From assembly GCA_963070105.1 (NCBI GenBank), contig OY718805.1:6010001-6074000 (forward strand): a DNA stretch of 64,000 bases, written 5' to 3'. Made by a program: the position numbers and the translations under genes. Positions 39,625-51,311 of this stretch are shown here, piece after piece. The stretch is from Litomosoides sigmodontis. Its lineage: Eukaryota > Nematoda > Chromadorea > Rhabditida > Onchocercidae. Under the pieces are notes generated by a model that saw nothing but the letters and a program-made list of their open reading frames with translations, made no database searches and had not been told where the DNA came from. Positions within the stretch are counted from its first letter, which is position 1. Each line of letters begins with the position of its first letter.

Positions 39625-41719
39625 CTACGATTCGTATTCACGTAACAGCTTTCGAACCTTTGAAAGGTTACAGTTGTTTTTGACCGACAGGAACCATAAA
39701 TCATTTAATGCCTGCCGAGTGATTTTATTGTTGACTCCAACGTAGTAATTATTGTTAACAATATAGGGTTTTAGATGAGCTCGTTCAGATTTCGACAGTT
39801 TGAACCATTTTCCATCGGCAACTTCACTCCATTCAAACTGACGACATACTAATCCAAAGTACTGTTGGCTACACAGCTCGTCCAGAACATCCTATCATTA
39901 AGAGTTTAGTTGCTGAATTATCTGAGAGAAATATTTGTGAATTGTGTTGATTCTCTTCTTGTTGTAGATTAAAATCTCCGGCAAGTTCGTCTTGTCAGAC
40001 AGTGTCTAAGTAATTTAACTGTGCTGTTCGAATTACATCCTTTCTTTCACTATTGCACTGTGCCACTTCAAAATTGTGTTAATAAAATTATTGGGAATGG
40101 TGTTTGCTTTAATAGCCTAGTCCTCATCGTTCCTTATAACCTGTCCGTCTGGTTGAAACAAAAAATTTCACCTGATCATACAGTTTTGGGTCTTTTGAAA
40201 GCTGCGAATTTAATTCACGCATTAACGCAAGAGATGCATTTGAAGGATAAACGATCATAGGATCGAACGTATACGTCAAACCGTGATCTTCATAACCTGA
40301 AAATTAGGGCAATCAGTTGTGTTTTAAGCAAAAAAGAAGTTTCATGTCTTGCTGATGTTTACTACACTATTGCTTACCCGTGTATTTATTATAATTTCTA
40401 ATGCAAAAAATCTAATAATAATATTTAAACGTATTCATTGATTTCTCTTTTCTCAATTTTAAAGAACATATGAACCTTTTTTAGGTACAATAATATCAGC
40501 ATCATCGATAAGTGTTTGATTTTTAAAGAATTCCATAGGATCACGTAGCCAAACAGCATCCGTTTCAAATAAAATGTATGGTAACTCCAGCTGTAATACC
40601 TTTAATTCAAAAAGCGAAGCTGCAGAAAATCACCAAAAATAAATAACCATGCAAATTAAACCTGAACAAGAACTAGCAAAAGCTGTGAACGAAGAGTGAG
40701 CAAATTGATATAGTTCTGTTGTCCCCAATTAAGTTGACCGTTGTAATCATCGTTCACTTTAATATGCATGCACTTCACTTCTTCCCAATTTTTCTGGATG
40801 ACTTCGCAAGCTTTCGCATCCAAGCTAACGATTAACGTCTTACGGTGAATTGATGTCCGAAATGGTGCCACGTTGCATAACCAGTTCAGAGTCAGATTTA
40901 AATAGGCATCATTGATTAATGTAAATAGCAGGAAATCGTCTGACTTCGAGTATATTACTCTTGCTTCACGTTTGAAATTCTGTGAACATTTTTACGTATT
41001 AAATCATTTATCGCTATAATTTGCGTCAGACTGCTAAACGTCAGACTGTTCATTCAGTAAAAACGTTAACTTCAACCTTTTTATAAATTAACAAACTAAC
41101 GCTGCAACAGTTATTTTGCAGAACTGCTGCTGTTCAAACGACTTGAGAAATGATGAATTTAAAATTATCGGCATAATGCACAGCTAGAGTTTTATCAATA
41201 AAAGCTAAAACATAACGTTTACAATCCAAAAACAATAATCGGCAAAAAATTCTTTGATTATTCGAAACACACGTTTAGGTAGGTAGAAAATCACATACCT
41301 CGAAAAATTTTTTGGGAATTACTGGCACCTTTTGTGTCACCGGTGCAGCTAAGTGAGGCACCAAATTTTCTTCGTCTGCTTTTAGACTCGGCAATCTAGA
41401 AAAATTGAAAGGTATTAAAGACAGGAAATTCTATTAAGAAACAAGGTAGATCAGCAACTAGTCTAACACATCCACATTACAACACTGAATTTGGAAGCGA
41501 TAAGGGAGCAAAAAGAACATACACAATAGCACCATCCTCATTTTCGTCATTCGTATTTTCAGGAGGATCCTTGACGATTAATGGCCCATCAGAAATTTTC
41601 TTTGTTTTTATTTGTGTCTGATGAGTGATACGCCTGTTGTCGATCACTATTACTATCAAATGTGCCAAAAGATATGCCGCAAACAATTGCGAACCCCGCT
41701 GCGCCCATTTTGAGAGCAT
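39625..41719 (-). CDS. Type II membrane glycosyltransferase (nucleotide-diphospho-sugar transferase family)
   Basis: Predicted Golgi-type sugar transferase of the Nucleotid_trans (PF03407-like) family; donor and acceptor are unknown. Six exons chain in phase to 372 residues: 41719-41523, 41395-41299, 40979-40662, 40590-40476, 40296-40172, 39891-39625. The start is ATG 41719, giving a short cytosolic end, then a signal anchor at about residues 11-26 (QLFAAYLLAHLIVIVI) and a stalk. The catalytic region contains NWLCNVAPF, WGQQNYINLL, and the diagnostic ETDAVWLRDP (Asp at about 215 and 221), typical of the metal- and nucleotide-sugar-binding site. DHGLTYTFDPMIVYPSNAS follows, and then a C-terminal part ending LLREYES. 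Length and anchor fit nematode members, which form a large family. It is transcribed away from the PUF gene. Substrate cannot be read from the sequence. Confidence 0.88.
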
Positions 41720-42734
41720 CTGGTATCAGCACATCTTTGTAGAACTGTAGCGGAGTTTCATAAAATGTTGCTACAGATATCAAGAAATGACGTAAAACAA
41801 AATGACGGAAACACTGCGTTAAATAACACGTAACGCCTCCGTATATGGGAATCTTTCATTAAAGGGACGGAAATTTACCTTATCACTTCACTGTTTCTTT
41901 CTATTAATCTTGTAAGAAGCACTCGCGTTTAAATCCCTAGAATGCATGCAATCTCCTCTGTGCACATCCTCACTCTTCATTCAACAAAACCTCCATGTTG
42001 TCAAAGTAATTCGATCATTACCAATACTTCAATAAGCGGTCAAACTTTTTGGTCACTCTCGATGTTTGAATAATAAATGATCTAATAGCACCTATTAACA
42101 CTTTAAATTGTTAAATGATTTGTCAGAGTTAATAGACATCAAACAAAGCACTGATTACAAGCCCTTAGTTTGCCCTGAAAATTTTAATCCAGAATCTAAA
42201 AATTCGAAGCTTCCTATGCTCATTGTAATAGTACGTAATGAACGCGAAGTTTTTGCGCTTAAGCAATAAATCAGTTAGCAATAGGAACACGAATCCCCTA
42301 CTCGTCACTTCCAGATAATGTGAGGACAGTTACTACACGCAGCAATCGGATCCGTCGTTCTATACAAACAAATTTCTCAGCGCAGCGCAATTTGTATTAC
42401 TCGGACTAGAAATCACAGGTCGAAAGAAATTAAGGAAGGATACACTGGTGTCGAGTAGCAATTGTATTTTCCACAAGAACTTAATTGCTTTTCAAGAGCA
42501 TCTCATTTTGAAATTATTACAATTTAAGTACAATGAAATAAATGCACCGGTCCGAAATTGAAGTACGGGAAAGCTTCGAATTGTTTACATCAGTCAAACA
42601 ATTATTAAAGACATCGGTGGACCGACACATATCAAAGGCCATTTTGATGCATTTCGTAAAAAAATGACAGTATCTAAACAGGAAAATTTATTCTTGAAAT
42701 GAATCCGAAGGCTTACATACAATAATTTTACTGT
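41720..42734. other. Region upstream of the glycosyltransferase
   Basis: About 1 kb between the glycosyltransferase start and the small ORF at 42735. It should contain the glycosyltransferase promoter. No clear TATA box or coding exon is visible. Confidence 0.4.
42687..42692 (-). terminator. AATAAA poly(A) signal
   Basis: Reads AATAAA on the - strand, 43 bases after the TAA of the small ORF at 42735-42926. It is placed as expected for that ORF, though AATAAA is common in AT-rich DNA. Confidence 0.4.
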
Positions 42735-42926
42735 TTATGGTTTAAGCTGTTTTCTATTACATGGTAATACTGTTTTTCGATTCATAAATTTACAAATGAT
42801 GACGATAATCAATAAAAAATCAGATGTAAATGTGCCAGCATATAAGCAAACATAAGGGTCTTTCACTACAAATATCGAAAAAGAAACCGCACTACGTAAG
42901 GCATCACGTAATTTCTTCCGTGTCAT
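42735..42926 (-). CDS. Small ORF with one membrane segment
   Basis: ATG 42926 to TAA 42735, 63 residues. It has a basic N-terminus (MTRKKLRDALRSAV) and a hydrophobic stretch near residues 36-46 (FLLIIVIICKF) followed by a basic tail (NRKTVLPCNRKQLKP), consistent with a single-span membrane peptide. A poly(A) signal follows at the right distance. The ATG is directly preceded by TTGTTAG, so it could also be a last exon reached by splicing. No homologue is recognised. It lies between two divergent genes, on the same strand as the glycosyltransferase. Confidence 0.35.
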   Translation of the reverse strand: MTRKKLRDALRSAVSFSIFVVKDPYVCLYAGTFTSDFLLIIVIICKFMNRKTVLPCNRKQLKP

Positions 42927-43336
42927 CTAACAACATTTTGATATGACAGTGAAGCAGCTACACGTAATCTCACGCAAACAAATAAACAACGTTTAGGAGC
43001 GCTCCATCTTTCAGTTAGCTTTCGTCAAATGATTATTTTTGTGAGGCTTACCCATTGGCATAATTATTTGTATTTCAAATTAAACAAATAAAAGACACGA
43101 CAAAGAGCTATTCGTTTGATTCGAAATGCAAGTATTTCTACTTCTATGTACAGCACTAATTTAAGTGAGAAAATTAACGCATTTGTTAAAATAATGTTAG
43201 AAAGCTGAAAGAGAAGAAAATTGAAGGAGTCGGTTTCAGCCTTAAATTGAGAACGCATGTGGGTGGAAGGAAATGAAGGAAAGAACTAACGAACTTTCCG
43301 CCTTGAAGAAATGTTTTTGATGGCATTTGGTTGTTA
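42927..43336. promoter_or_regulatory. Intergenic region upstream of the PUF gene
   Basis: About 400 bases between the divergent small ORF and the PUF start codon. It must contain at least the PUF promoter and 5' UTR unless there are further upstream exons. I see no clear TATA or initiator motif. A frame at 43064-43258 (-) begins with ATG but looks like AT-rich chance translation. Confidence 0.35.
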
Positions 43337-43508
43337 ATGCAACCGAAAGGAGGACAAAATCATCAGTGCGCAGTCTGTATTCCCCCCCCTCCCACTGCAC
43401 ACGGTACTGTCGACGATGCACAACCGGTACCGATGGTGCAACAGGTAGGACGAGTTGAAATAACCAACAGGAGAGAGAACCAAACTATCAACCGATCACT
43501 CCTACACA

Positions 43509-43555
<47 letters not shown>

Positions 43556-46500
43556 GCATTTTGTATTTGTTCACAGTCAATGGTGTCATTACCATTGGGG
43601 TGACATTTTGCGCATATGTGAGTGAGTGGATGACATTTCAGATTAAGTGATCCGCCAGAAATCACTGAGCTTGAAAAGAACAGAGCTAAAAGTGAGGGCT
43701 ATTACAGATTGAAGAGAGAAAGGCAAAGGGTGACAGGAATGCCCGACGGGTTGGTCTTGGACTGGACGTGTGATACTCACTGAATGTATTTCGTCACAGC
43801 GCAACAACATGATCGGAGCTTACGGTAAGCGACTGAGGAAAGAAGCTACCAATTCATCACCGCCCTTTAAGCAATCGAAAGAACTCACAATGTGATGCTC
43901 ACTTGAAATTAAAGTTGGAGATGAACTCATTAACCCCGTTCCTAACTCCTTACAGTAATCTCTACAGTATCCTTTCTCCTCGCTTCCTTAAATGAGCAAA
44001 AGCTAGTGAGAAGGAAACTGTAAAATGTAGCGCGAAAATCTTTGAGCACGCTTACGTGCAAATTTCAAATAATAACTGGAAGGAAAGGAAGGGATGTGGG
44101 AAGTGTCAACTGGTACTTCTGTGGAGCGGGGATTTGCAGCGAGGGACGGGAGGGAAGAAGCGGTGGTACTCGTTGCGCTTCCGTCTATTTCTCCTCCAGC
44201 AAACGCAACAGCTTACACGTTCTTTCCAGCGCGCTCTTTTGCCAACTGCCCCACGACCATTCATTCTCACGTGTGAACAACCATATTCAGACGTTCTCTT
44301 TCCCTCCCTCTCTCTCTTCTCTTCCTCCCTCCACTCTTTCTTCTTATTTAACCTTAACTTCGAAAAAGTAAACTACTCCAAAGTGAAATAAGAGAATTTT
44401 ACCTCTCGTGCTTTCCTCTAGTCTCATTGAAAGCTCTTGTAATGAACAAACCTCGCCACTTTAAATGAACTGTGAAGAGTTACAGTTATACAAAAGCTGA
44501 TCATCACAGGTGTAATAAATTATAGCGCTCAGCTCACGCAAATGTTGCAAGCTATAAATATACTTAATCATGCGGCAACAATTGCGCAATTTCTTCATGC
44601 CTCTTCGTGGCCAATCGAATCCGTGAACTTCCATCATCACACGTATACAAGTAAGCATCATTCACATTTTAAACTTTGTTTTTTTATTCGAATTTGAAGT
44701 GTGAAAGTTGAGGCTATTTTGGTCGTGCATTATTCCGTTGTTCAAACATTTTCAGTTCACCTTGCTCCCGAAATACATGGGCAAGGCACCACTTCGCTGG
44801 TTGAATCAAATGGACTGCAACAAATTGCTCCAAACCCGGTATCTCCACACTTATATCACGAGTTAGAGAGTAAAATCTTTCAATCCCATGCTTAGTTTCA
44901 CGAATTTAAGGTATTATATCGCGCAGTGCCTCCTTATATTGTTCCATTTTCGAATCCGTCTCCACCATTGACAGCCTCGCAAGGTTCTGATGTCCAAGCT
45001 GAGTATGTTCCGTTGCCTTCAACTTTAGCTGACAATTTGAAAAATAGTAATCAATTTCGTCAAAATTCAACAAAGTTGTAGGCGTGCACAAAGAATGCTT
45101 AAGGAAAATCAGATCCACTGTGAGAAATATTTAGTTTAAAAATGCATGTGCTGAAGTTCATTAATTTATCATTAAAATGACTGTGGCAAGCATCGTTGTC
45201 ATTGACAAAAGCTGCAGGGAGATCGGAATATGAGAGCAAAGAAAATAAAGATGTGTGATTTCAGCATTAGTTTGTTGCCATTTCCGGCAACTGATGATGC
45301 ATCTGTAGCAAAAGCATTTACCGAATATTTACTTGAAACAGGGAAAATTGGTATTTATGCTATCGACAAACGTGGCTCACGGTTTTAATTCTTTTAAAAC
45401 TTAATTTTCGTTTTTTCTGTATTATTTTATTGCGTTTGATATTTAACACAGTACTTCTCATTGTTTGATATAAAACGCAAGCCTACATGATCTCTTAAAA
45501 GATTATTGTGAAAAGCGTATTCCTACCATTTATTGTACACAATTTTGGACGATATCACTCTAGCAATGAAACATCGAGTCTCGTAATTTTTAATTCTTTT
45601 GTTCAGAGCGTAGTTGAGGAACCATAGAAGAAAATCGAAAGCAAAAAATTAGCGTGGTGCAGCATGATAAATGTTAGGCATTACAAAGGAGATTTTTTAG
45701 AATAAAAATACTATTCATATTTTTTAAGATGAATTTACAACAGGATTGTAGAGCTATCTCATTTAGTAATGATAAAACTTTTCACTAATACAACCGTTAT
45801 CTTGCACTAAGTCATGAATTCAAGAATTGTCATTAATTTTTTGATTTCTGCTGACTACGGAAACATTTAATTGTGTTATAATCACTTATTTAGCTTTTTG
45901 CAAAAAGTTTTTGTTACTGGAGATAGCGTTATTCGACAAAAGCTTGCTGACTATTTTTTGAAAATGGACATCTTCATCAACCTGTGTGATGACATCTTTG
46001 CCAATTTCTTCCTCCAAGTAAGTTGTTTTCTGTGATCTAATTTATTTGCAAGTAATCGAAATTGATTAAGAAGAGAATTGAGTTCACGCTGAATTTTTTC
46101 AAATGTATTTGTAACTTTATTTTGCAGAAATTGATCGAAGAGGTTCAAAATGATCAGCAGACTACTATTTACTCATTTCTTGAAATGAATTTGATAACAC
46201 TCAGTCGCGGTCGCTATTCATGTCGCGTAGTACAGAAAGCTTTCGAGTGTTTCGATATAGCGAAACGTTTGTCACTTATAGAGAAATTAGATGGAAGTGA
46301 AAAGGACTTATCACTGGACCAGAATGCGAACCATGTTATCCAGGTTTTAGATAATTAAGAAAGAATTCGTAGTATGAGTTTGTGACAATGATTCAATTTC
46401 GTAAATGTAACTGTTTCAGAAGATTTTGTCATGCGTTCCTTTTCATGGATACAATGGCATTGTTAGCAAATATATTGAATCAGCAGATGTCTTAAATGAA

Positions 46501-47599
46501 GTTGTGACGAACAAATATGGATGCCGAATTATTCAGTTATCAATTGAAGTAAACTTTCAAAGCCTTGATATCCAAAATAACCAATCTGCAAGTCTAATGT
46601 TTTCATTTGCAGAAGTTAGAAGTGGAAGTTGCAAAAAGTACTGAATCTGCTGCTTTGCTTCTTGAACGGCTTGTTTCCATGCTTTTAGAAGATTGTTGGT
46701 CTTATTCATCTCATCAGTACGCAAATTATGTCATTCAGCATATCATAACATCGAATGCATTGGAAAAGCATCGCAATGCAGTAATATGTGGTCTTTTGTA
46801 AGTTAATTGCTGGTTATCATAGTTACAATATTTTATCTATTTCAAACAAGATTTCGAAGATTTACTTCTTTTTCTGCTATCGATAAATTAGATAATCGGT
46901 TATGCTAATTTTTTCTGGAGTTTTTTGCGATGTTTTGGAAATTGAAAGCTTTTGCTCCTATTGCATACTTGAATACGTGCAAATTACTTCAGGAGTAATT
47001 TATTGTCGATGTCTCAAGAAAAGTATGCTTCACATGTCGTTGAAAGAGCGTTGCAGCATGCTCCACCAAAGCTTCTTCATGCAATGATGACCGAAATTTT
47101 TGATGGCTATGAATGTGACCAGTATGTGCTTTTTCGGCATATTGTGCAGAGTATTTTGTAGATTTAAAAGGTGTCGCAAAATTCAAAGTTGTATTTTCAG
47201 TTGCTTCTAAATTTTCCAGGCAAGGTCACGATGCTCTGGATGTCCTACTTTTTGATCAGTTTGGCAACTATGTCATACAGACAATGCTCGATATATCTGT
47301 TCAAACAATGGAAAAAAAACGTGTGGGTAGTGATTCCTGGTTTAAGCGACTGTCGGAACGAATTCTAAAAAGTCAATGGAAACTTATGAGGTATTCGTCG
47401 GGAAAAAAGATCCTGGAAAAATTGAATGCGGTAATTTTTTCACTCTACTCCCTTAATGTTTTTAAGTTTATTAAATTTCTTGTAGAATTTTCATTATCTT
47501 TTTATTAAATTTCAGGCGATATCGAACGAGGAAAACATTCAAGATGAAAATTTCGATCCCTCTGCGAGGTCATTGGTTGTTCCAAAAAAATTTCGCTAA
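43337..47599 (+). CDS. PUF (Pumilio/FBF) RNA-binding protein
   Basis: Binds UGU-containing elements in mRNA 3' UTRs and represses or stabilises the mRNA in the cytoplasm; nematode members act mostly in germline and embryo. Twelve exons chain in phase to 555 residues: 43337-43444, 44533-44650, 44756-44838, 44911-45074, 45265-45381, 45894-46017, 46128-46343, 46420-46548, 46613-46797, 46993-47121, 47220-47430, 47516-47599. The N-terminal 170 residues are Gln/Pro/His-rich (CIPPPPTAHG, VPMVQQLTQM). Eight repeats follow, with recognition helices GSRFLQ (R1), ANFFLQ (R2), SCRVVQ (R3), ANHVIQ (R4), GCRIIQ (R5), ANYVIQ (R6), ASHVVE (R7) and GNYVIQ (R8). LLSMSQEKYASHVVE, EIFDGY, HDALDVLLFDQFGNYVIQ and MRYSSGKKILE resemble the C. 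elegans FBF/PUF-3/11 group. The donor at 45075 (GTTGTA) and the exon-2 acceptor are the least certain sites. Confidence 0.92.
43514..43556. repeat. (CA)n(TA)n microsatellite in PUF intron 1
   Basis: About 14 CA units pass into about six TA units. It lies in the first intron (43445-44532) of the PUF gene. Confidence 0.93.
44301..44345. repeat. Polypyrimidine tract in PUF intron 1
   Basis: CCCTCCCTCTCTCTCTTCTC-type tract, about 200 bases before the exon-2 acceptor. Confidence 0.7.
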
Positions 47600-49001
47600 A
47601 AGGTCGACAAATGGTGGAAACAACTTTCCTGTGAATATTTTAGCTTTTTATTACAGTGTTAATCTTTTTATTTTGATAGTTTTTTATGATCTCTTTAAAT
47701 AACGAGCAGTTGCAGTGTTAGGCCTCTTTAGAGTTTGGTAAAGTAATTACAATCAGTTTAAAAGCCACTCCATTCCCTAATTTTTTTTTTCACATGTCGG
47801 CAAAATATTTTGACTGCACCATATTTCTTCTTTGTTGTTAGGGATGAAAATTATTAATCTGAGTCCGCTCTGCGCATTATCAAATACTTAATTTTTGGAA
47901 ATATCCTGTGCATAGTTCTGTGTTTAAATAATTGTTATTGAGTTTTTTTGTATATTATTTCAAAAAATGTTCAGTAAATATGAACAACATTTCCTGTATG
48001 AACATGCTTAATACTTTACTCCAAGCTCCTACTTAAATTGCACCTACGTAAAAGAGGTGCGGGGAGAGCCTGAACTTTCCAGTAAAGAAATTCAAAGTTC
48101 TTTTCAAAACTTAGCATGTAATGACGTACAGCTGTGCAGTTTCCGAAAGGCATGTAGTGTTGTGGTCTAAACTACATCAGTTTAGTTGCAATCTACGCTC
48201 AACACATCAACTTTTGCCTGTAATGGCTCCTACGAAATAAACAGTACAAAGCGTACAACTAAGCAATGTTCATATGTGTGGAAATTTGTGTTTTATGTTA
48301 GAATATTAAGCATTGATTATTTCTACACACATTTGCAAGCAATGACTTCAGAAAAAAATGAGATTTGATTGACGAATATTGGTGAAACATGAAATATTTT
48401 GAAGGTATTTAATAAAAATAACAATAATTGAAATAGCACTTCGAAATATTCACCACAAAGCAAAACAAAAGTTTTAAAAAATGCCTCGATGACAACAACT
48501 TTCAGCTGAACGATCATCAACACTTTTGCAAGTCATTTTTATGAAAATTCTAAAAAATATTTTCATAGAAAGTGCAAAGTAAAAGTAAAAAAATAATGCC
48601 AATATTTCCTGTGAACAATTAGTGAACAATTAATTACGTGAAAGACTTATAAGCCTAAAAGTTTAAATTAAATGCTTTTCAATTACAAATGCAGTATGTG
48701 CAAAATCGGCGAATTTATGAATTTAAGGACTTGAATTAATAGATGGAATATATGAGGAGAGATGACAATTTATGGCGATGTCTTTTAAACTGCCCTCCGA
48801 CTGGTGCAAATTTCGGTGATAGTATCATAAAAGATACATTTACCAGAAACTATATTATCTCATTCACTCCTTGAAATCATCTGGAAAGATAGGTATGTTA
48901 AACTTCTGACATTATGCTACTGCTTGTTTGTACCGGTGGCCTGAAATTATATTCGATTATTGAAAAAACACTCCAAAATAATCATGCAGAGAGATGTGCC
49001 C
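47600..49001. other. Convergent intergenic region
   Basis: About 1.4 kb between the ends of the PUF gene (+) and the four-span membrane protein gene (-). It should hold both 3' UTRs. It is AT-rich and no exon is supported. Confidence 0.5.
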
Positions 49002-51311
49002 CTATTTGAAATTTATAACATTTGACCTGTACAAATCGATAGCATCGCTCCTCGATATTTCACTACTTGAGCTATTTAAGCCATTTGGACCAGGTGCGGT
49101 CGATGTTGCAAAGTATGCGGCATTGTTGTAGCTATAATAAAAAGTATCACGAAGAGGTGTAAAATAACCACCTATGTATGAAACGAGCTCATAGCCAATC
49201 ATATAATGCCAAAGTTATCAGTTAATGTGTTATAAGCAGAAAGCACATCGACAGATTTCTAGGTGGTTGTGTATCTGTAAGTTCCTAATATAGCATGCTA
49301 AGGTGCGCTGCAGAAGTTGAGAAGTAGGTTTGGCCTATTTCAGCACTCACAACATGATTGGCGGAATCGAACTCCCACGTACGCTAAACGTAGTGATCTA
49401 GCATCATGCGGCATTTGTTTTATAGTAATACCTTGTGCTGTGATCGCTATCGGCAGGTAATGATAGAGCTGACTGTGGTGATGCAATATTGAGTCTAAAA
49501 TTATCCAACGCTTCGAATGTGCAAACTCGAATTTAATTCTCATTCTCAAGTGAAATAAAACAGCAAACGTTGAACTTACCGAGTGGTTGGTGCTGTTGAT
49601 GGGACACCTATTATTGTCCTTTTACTGTTCGCGAAATAACTTGCTTTCCTGTAACGCACTTCTTGTCCATTTGATTTACGAGGCAGAATACACAAATGAG
49701 AGGATACGTGAATGAATCCGTCACTTGATATCAGACGTACTAAAATAGGGGACTAACTTGCGTCTTTGATTGCCCGACCTTATCGCTGCTCGGAATCGTT
49801 GTGCTACTGATGCCAACACTTCACTCAGTGCTACCTTTCGGCTAATTAGCACCATGAAAAAGACCACTGGCATCAAGCGAAGAGCCAAAAACGTCCAAAG
49901 TGTGCCTTTTCCTATGAAAGCTGACGAAATGTACGGATCGCAAGTATTCTGAAATGTCACACTAACAACTTATTATACTGAATTTAAATCCTAACTTTCA
50001 TTACAATAACGTGCGATGTTTCTACAAGCGCCTTATTTTCACTTGAAGATTCTTGGCAGCAATTTTTCGCCTCACTTATTCATTTAAATCATTTTGATAA
50101 TCGATATTGGGTGCTCGTTTTGGAAATTATTACCTTTCACTGCACCCAACTGCAGTACTACTATTACCAACTAATTATCAGCACGTAATTGATAAATCTA
50201 AAGTTCAACAACTCATTTAGTATAAAGAAATTCTGCAGTAAATTACATGAATACTAAGCTTACCGATGGATTTTGTTTTCTTTTTTGCGCTGCGTAAAGA
50301 TTCAAATCAAAGATACAGCCAAGTCTTTGCTCCATCTGTACCAAACCACCCGGATTGTACGGTATCGCGTGATTCAGTAAATTCTCGGTGACAGTTGGCA
50401 GCAGTGACGCATATGGAAAAATCATAAATGCCAATACGTGCGCCTCCGTTACACAGTATAATATTGCTAGCGCAAAAAATGACTGAAAATTAGACAGTAT
50501 TTTAGCATCCAATAGAGAGGGTGAGCAGCACACCGCTTAAAATGACTTACCCAGAAAAGGATGTGTGCCTTGCCTCTATTTGAATCCATAGTTAGATATA
50601 TCAGAATACAAATGGTCAAGAAAAAATAGCATCCCAAATCGGCAAATAAAAATGACCACAGCAGCGTTTTGTACTGCAAAGGGTAGAAGTGACAGATAGT
50701 TGACAGGAATATTTTAAAGGGGCAGATTTCAAGTATTCCGTTGCAAAACCGTAACCAAAGGAACCTTTTTGGAGTGCAAGCGAAGAAAGTCGCTTGACTT
50801 ACAAATGCAATGGCAATAATGCATCTATCTGTGCAATTACTACCTAATTGTCACTTCACGTAACTGCTCTTTCACTTCACTCTCTCAGTTGAATTGAAAA
50901 CCGAAAGGAACAAAGTGCAAACCATTCGATGTTGCTCCAATATTTGCAGCTCATTTTCTGCAAGCTCAAAGAATCCAAGTTGTTGATTGTAATTAATTTT
51001 ACTGATTGCAATCGATTTATCCAAATAATCAACCAATTCCTCGTAAACAGGTTTATCTTTGATCAGATATATTCCAGTACAGCATATGGAAAGCAATACA
51101 ACGAAACATAGCAGTATGCATAATAAAGTCGCCAGTGATTGACGCCAATCGCCGCCTAACTGCAACTTCAAACTTCATTGATGAAAAAAAAATTCGGATT
51201 CAATCAGCTTAGATTAACGGCCCTCACTTTCTGGAATTTAATTTATAAGCATGTTACCTGCTGTCCACTTGATTGCGGCATCAGTGGAGTAGGCCCGAAG
51301 CCGCTTGTCAT
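49002..51311 (-). CDS. Four-span membrane protein, unidentified
   Basis: Eight exons chain in phase to 361 residues: 51311-51258, 51159-50923, 50673-50551, 50482-50264, 49948-49758, 49648-49580, 49494-49432, 49131-49002. It starts MTSGFGPTPLMPQSSGQQ. Membrane spans lie near residues 27-50 (LLCILLCFVVLLSICCTGIY), 102-123 (WSFLFADLGCYFFLTICILI), 139-162 (ALAILYCVTEAHVLAFMIF) and 227-247 (WTFLALRLMPVVFFMVLISR). The loop between spans 3 and 4 is about 65 residues with a Cys in QRLGC and another in NTCDPY. The roughly 110-residue tail is Ser/Ala/Asn-rich. The layout recalls tetraspanins, but the CCG motif of the large loop is absent and the first loop is longer, so I do not assign it to that family. 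Coding is secure from the eight in-phase exons; function is unknown. Confidence 0.8.
49360..49412 (-). ncRNA. tRNA-like Pol III fragment in an intron
   Basis: On the - strand, within the last intron of the four-span gene, the element includes AGTTCGATTCC (49373-49363), which matches the tRNA B box GGTTCGANTCC in 10 of 11 places. Upstream of it a 5-bp stem TACGT/ACGTG closes a 7-base loop TTAGCGT, which in a tRNA would present anticodon AGC (Ala). The D arm is degenerate, the T stem is too short and mispaired, and no acceptor stem is found. So it is a tRNA-derived relic or SINE-like head, not a working tRNA. Confidence 0.4.

Noticed and set aside
43363..43665. 100-codon frame on the - strand opposite PUF exon 1
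   Set aside because: It runs through the CA/TA microsatellite and overlaps a better supported + strand first exon with a proper donor.
49002..51311. Calling the four-span protein a tetraspanin
   Set aside because: No CCG motif in the large loop, and the first loop is too long; only the layout agrees.
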